A DNA stretch of 23,473 nt from a virus, in the IMG/VR virus record IMGVR_UViG_3300032334_001231, positions 1-23,473 of that record; one strand, written 5' to 3'. Shown here piece after piece: positions 21,928-23,473 of this stretch; position 1 is the stretch's first letter, and each line of letters opens with the position of its first letter. A program made the position numbers and the translations under genes. Under the pieces are notes generated by a model that saw only the letters and a program-made list of their open reading frames with translations, was not told the DNA's origin and searched no databases.

Positions 21928-23332
21928 AGATAAATTACCTCCACAGTCAGCAGAAATTGAGGAATCAATCTTAGGGTCTTTGATGCTTGACATTAATTGC
22001 CAAAACTTAGGGATGTCAAGATTGTTTGAGGATATGTTTTATAAAATTGAATTTAAGGCTGTTTTTAAGGCTATAGCGGCACTTTATGATGGTGGGCAAG
22101 GCATAGACATCATTACGGTGGTTGAGGAGCTTAAAAGGCAAAATAATTTAGAACTAGTTGGAGGGGCTTATGCGGTCATGAAAATAACTAATTCTGTGAT
22201 TAGTTCTGCCAACATAGAAAATTACATTTTGATTTTGTCTGAAAGTTATTTGAAGAGGGAAATGATAACCATATCACACGATGCATTTTCAAAGTCATTT
22301 TTGGACGAAACTGACATTTTTGACCTTATAAGTGCTACAGACGAAAAGATGCAGAAGTCGCAGGAGAAGGTTATTAAGGGAATGTCTAAGGATATAGTTT
22401 ACTATGGAATGAAGGTTTTAGAGCAGCACGCTACCGTTAAGCATAGTGGTGTTTTGGGAATTAAAACCGAAATAAATGAACTTGACAAGGCTACGAATGG
22501 CTTGGTTTCCCCAGACTTGATAATAATTGCCGCAAGACCAGGTGCAGGTAAGACTGCATTGTCGTTGTCTATTGCTTATAATACTTCTGTCTTGGGAAAT
22601 GTTCCTTGTGCGATTTTTAGCTTAGAAATGGATGGAGTTCAGTTGGTAAGAAGGCTGGCTTCTATTGACACAAACATTCCACATGAGAGAATAAGAAATG
22701 GTCAGACTACAGATAATGAGGATAGGATGTTAGGGGAGTCCATAGACAAGATTGCTTCGTCTAAGATTTTTATTGAGGACAGGACAAGTATGAACATTAG
22801 GGATATTAGAACCAAGGCTACATTGTTAAAGAAGAAGCATAGTATTGGGTACATAATTGTTGACTACATACAATTGATGTCTGGAACTGATGTTAAAAAT
22901 AAGAATAGAGAGCAGATAGTTTCTGATATAAGTAGGGGTTTAAAGTGTATAGCAAAGGAATTAGAGATACCTGTAATTGCATTAAGTCAGTTAAGTAGAG
23001 CTGTAGAGTCAAGGGCAGACAAGATGCCTCAGTTGTCAGACCTAAGAGAGTCTGGTGCTATTGAGCAGGATGCAGATAGTGTATTATTTTTAATGCGACC
23101 TGAGTATTATGGTATGACAGAACCTATTGACATAAATAACATAGAATACCCTGTACAGAAACTAGCTATTTGTACTATTGCTAAAAATAGACACGGTTCT
23201 ACAAAAAATATAGCAATGGAATTTACTGGCTCAACAATGCAGTTTAGAAATCATCATTTAAGTCAAAATAAATTAATTAAGATAGAAAGACAAGCTGACG
23301 GCACATTTTCAAAAGAAGATTTACCATTTTAA
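21920..23332 (+). CDS. dnaB: Replicative DNA helicase, DnaB family
   Basis: 470 residues, the usual DnaB length. The N-terminal domain begins LPPQSAEIEESILGSLMLD. Walker A is RPGAGKT at about 206-212, Walker B ends in IIVDY with the Asp at about 315, the sensor-type SQLSRAVESR is at about 356, and DLRESGAIEQDADSVLFLMR spans about 374-393. It is a hexameric 5'-3' helicase that unwinds the fork ahead of the polymerase and recruits primase. It follows the loader with an 8-nt overlap. All core motifs are intact, so it should be active. Confidence 0.95.
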   Translation: MIKDKLPPQSAEIEESILGSLMLDINCQNLGMSRLFEDMFYKIEFKAVFKAIAALYDGGQGIDIITVVEELKRQNNLELVGGAYAVMKITNSVISSANIENYILILSESYLKREMITISHDAFSKSFLDETDIFDLISATDEKMQKSQEKVIKGMSKDIVYYGMKVLEQHATVKHSGVLGIKTEINELDKATNGLVSPDLIIIAARPGAGKTALSLSIAYNTSVLGNVPCAIFSLEMDGVQLVRRLASIDTNIPHERIRNGQTTDNEDRMLGESIDKIASSKIFIEDRTSMNIRDIRTKATLLKKKHSIGYIIVDYIQLMSGTDVKNKNREQIVSDISRGLKCIAKELEIPVIALSQLSRAVESRADKMPQLSDLRESGAIEQDADSVLFLMRPEYYGMTEPIDINNIEYPVQKLAICTIAKNRHGSTKNIAMEFTGSTMQFRNHHLSQNKLIKIERQADGTFSKEDLPF

Positions 23333-23333
23333 A

Positions 23334-23473
23334 ATGAAAAGATTTAATTCAAGTATTACGCAAAAGAATTGCAAGTGTTCTGCTGACTGTGAAAAGTATC
23401 CAACTCTAGGTTATAAGGGATATTTTATTCATCACTTCCCTGGCGAAATAAAAAAACAATACAGAAACCACAA
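23334..23473 (+). CDS. Cys/His-motif phage protein (partial, right edge)
   Basis: Starts 1 nt after the helicase stop: MKRFNSSITQKNCKCSADCE, then KYPTLGYKGYFIHHFPGEIK. A C-x-C-x3-C cluster (13, 15, 19) and two His (33, 34) suggest a metal-binding N-terminus. I associate this opening with a hypothetical protein of Bacteroidota phages. A nuclease or recombination role is possible but not shown, because the rest is outside the window. Confidence 0.55.
   Translation, partial: MKRFNSSITQKNCKCSADCEKYPTLGYKGYFIHHFPGEIKKQYRNH

Overview
The window looks like part of the genome of a tailed phage (or prophage) of a Bacteroidota host, most likely a podovirus of the broad crAss-like/Cellulophaga-phage type. 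The DNA is A+T rich (about one third G+C by eye) and Shine-Dalgarno sequences are absent. One promoter fits the Bacteroidota pattern TTG-N19-TAnnTTTG exactly. Several proteins belong to types I associate with Bacteroidota phages: a FISUMP domain, small MTSIEW...QAKEMHK...YYQETF proteins, and RYWEDS and KKGHK-type hypotheticals. No portal, capsid, terminase, integrase or tRNA is visible here, so the phage is incomplete in this window.

Left arm (1 to about 16,460, minus strand). This is a tightly packed late operon read leftwards. In transcription order it holds a small HTH protein, a 28-aa peptide, a single-domain GroES-like co-chaperonin, two small hypotheticals and a 211-aa protein that looks like two GroES-like domains in tandem. 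A head-to-tail connector block follows: a ring-type protein carrying an inserted beta-domain, a Lys-rich small protein and two further connector proteins. Next is a 1425-aa nozzle/stabilisation-like tail protein with a FISUMP domain spliced into its N-terminal part. Last comes a set resembling the T7 gp13-gp16 ejection module: a GNAT-like protein, an Ala/Gly/Gln-rich protein, a 557-aa protein and a giant polyvalent protein of more than 1525 aa with ADP-ribosyltransferase-like and ParB-like modules. The giant gene runs off the left edge.

Right arm (about 16,530 to the end, plus strand). This is the early/replication arm. It begins with a regulatory zone containing three 10-bp-phased ATACG repeats, TGTCGyAAA repeats and palindromes. 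A run of very small genes follows, several of them paralogues joined by a duplicated gene-boundary sequence. Next are Bacteroidota-phage hypotheticals and tiny membrane peptides. A consensus promoter with a strongly structured 5' leader then precedes a small gene, a replication initiator/helicase loader, DnaB helicase and a partial Cys-motif gene. The initiator gene carries clustered TAAGGGTTA inverted repeats followed by an A+T-rich tract in its linker, the layout of a lambda-O-like origin.

The most unusual signal is a dispersed DNA word. The 9-mer GTTTGGGAA/TTCCCAAAC occurs 17 times by hand count, on both strands, in both arms and in all six reading frames relative to genes. Its core GGGAA/TTCCC occurs about a hundred times. 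Where it falls in one frame it creates recurrent (L/I/V)PKQ linkers in unrelated proteins. It behaves like a genome-wide recognition word rather than a protein feature.
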